Assembly (NCBI GenBank): GCA_938008665.1
Contig: CALLKA010000081.1
Coordinates: 1-8,126, forward strand
Length of the DNA: 8,126 nucleotides
Reading direction: 5' to 3'
From: an uncultured Bacteroidota bacterium
GTDB taxonomy: Bacteria; Bacteroidota; Bacteroidia; Chitinophagales; Chitinophagaceae
Shown: piece after piece, positions 8,034 through 8,126 of the stretch
Layout of the letters: each line of letters begins with the position of its first letter
Position numbering within the stretch: the first letter of the stretch is position 1
The notes under the pieces: generated by a model
Told to the model about the DNA's origin: nothing
What the model saw: the letters and a program-made list of their open reading frames with translations, nothing else
Databases searched by the model: none
Made by a program: the position numbers and the translations under genes

Positions 8034-8077
8034 CTCTGCCAATGAAGCACGAAAACGATTTCGTGAAATCTGCAGAG
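8034..8077. repeat. two-tier inverted repeat downstream of the radical SAM gene
   Basis: Two nested perfect stems lie directly after the stop codon. The outer one is CTCTGC (8034-8039) with GCAGAG (8072-8077), and the inner one is CACGAAA (8048-8054) with TTTCGTG (8059-8065) around an ACGA loop. An asymmetric internal loop of 8 and 6 bases separates them. No T tract follows, so it is not a canonical intrinsic terminator. It could be a transcript-end stabilising hairpin, a weak terminator or an RNA element. The stems are seen in the sequence; a function is not. Confidence 0.55.
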
Positions 8078-8126
8078 CTAACTCTACAAATCAGAAAAAT
8101 TATTTAACTTACAAATTGAATATATG
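8078..8126 (+). other. leader of a possible next gene cut by the window edge
   Basis: This is an AT-rich stretch ending in an ATG at 8124-8126. The A/T-rich sequence just before it resembles the starts of other genes in this window, so a further + strand gene may begin here. Nothing of its product can be seen. Confidence 0.2.

Noticed and set aside
8042..8107. 21-codon open frame (MKHENDFVKS...) downstream of the radical SAM gene, considered as a peptide substrate
   Set aside because: It is very short, has no leader or cleavage motif such as GG and no Cys, and it coincides with the inverted repeat, so coding is unsupported.

Overview
The window looks like chromosomal DNA of a Bacteroidota bacterium, most likely from the Chitinophagaceae/Sphingobacteriia side. 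The evidence is a SusC/SusD pair, A/T-rich sequence instead of Shine-Dalgarno sites before the starts, lipoproteins with an N-terminal lipobox, and AT-rich codon use throughout. I cannot assign a genus from the sequence alone.

Positions 1-3317 (+ strand) are the 3' part of a polysaccharide-utilisation-type operon. It holds the C-terminal end of a SusC-like TonB-dependent outer-membrane transporter (cut by the window edge), a complete SusD-like substrate-binding lipoprotein, and a third, unrecognised lipoprotein. A strong 15-bp hairpin with A and T tracts on both sides (3346-3379) ends this operon. It can also serve the convergent gene that follows.

Positions 3426-5582 (- strand) encode an exported glycoside hydrolase family 31 enzyme with both catalytic aspartates recognisable. 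It converges on the Sus operon. A plausible model is that SusC/SusD and the third lipoprotein capture and import an oligosaccharide, and the periplasmic GH31 enzyme removes alpha-linked sugars from it. The substrate is not readable from the sequence, and shared regulation is not shown.

Positions 5583-5823 are a divergent intergenic region with only weak promoter-like sequences. From 5824 to 8031 (+ strand) lies a 735-residue radical SAM protein with an N-terminal region of the B12-binding type. It has an unusually spaced CX4CX2C cluster motif and an ambiguous start: the open frame begins with TTG, while an ATG five bases upstream is out of frame by one base. After it comes a two-tier inverted repeat (8034-8077), and the window ends on an ATG that may begin another gene.

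Most of the window is ordinary Bacteroidota accessory metabolism. The least explained items are the radical SAM protein (substrate, cluster spacing, start) and the third lipoprotein of the Sus operon. I saw no RNA gene, CRISPR array or insertion sequence.
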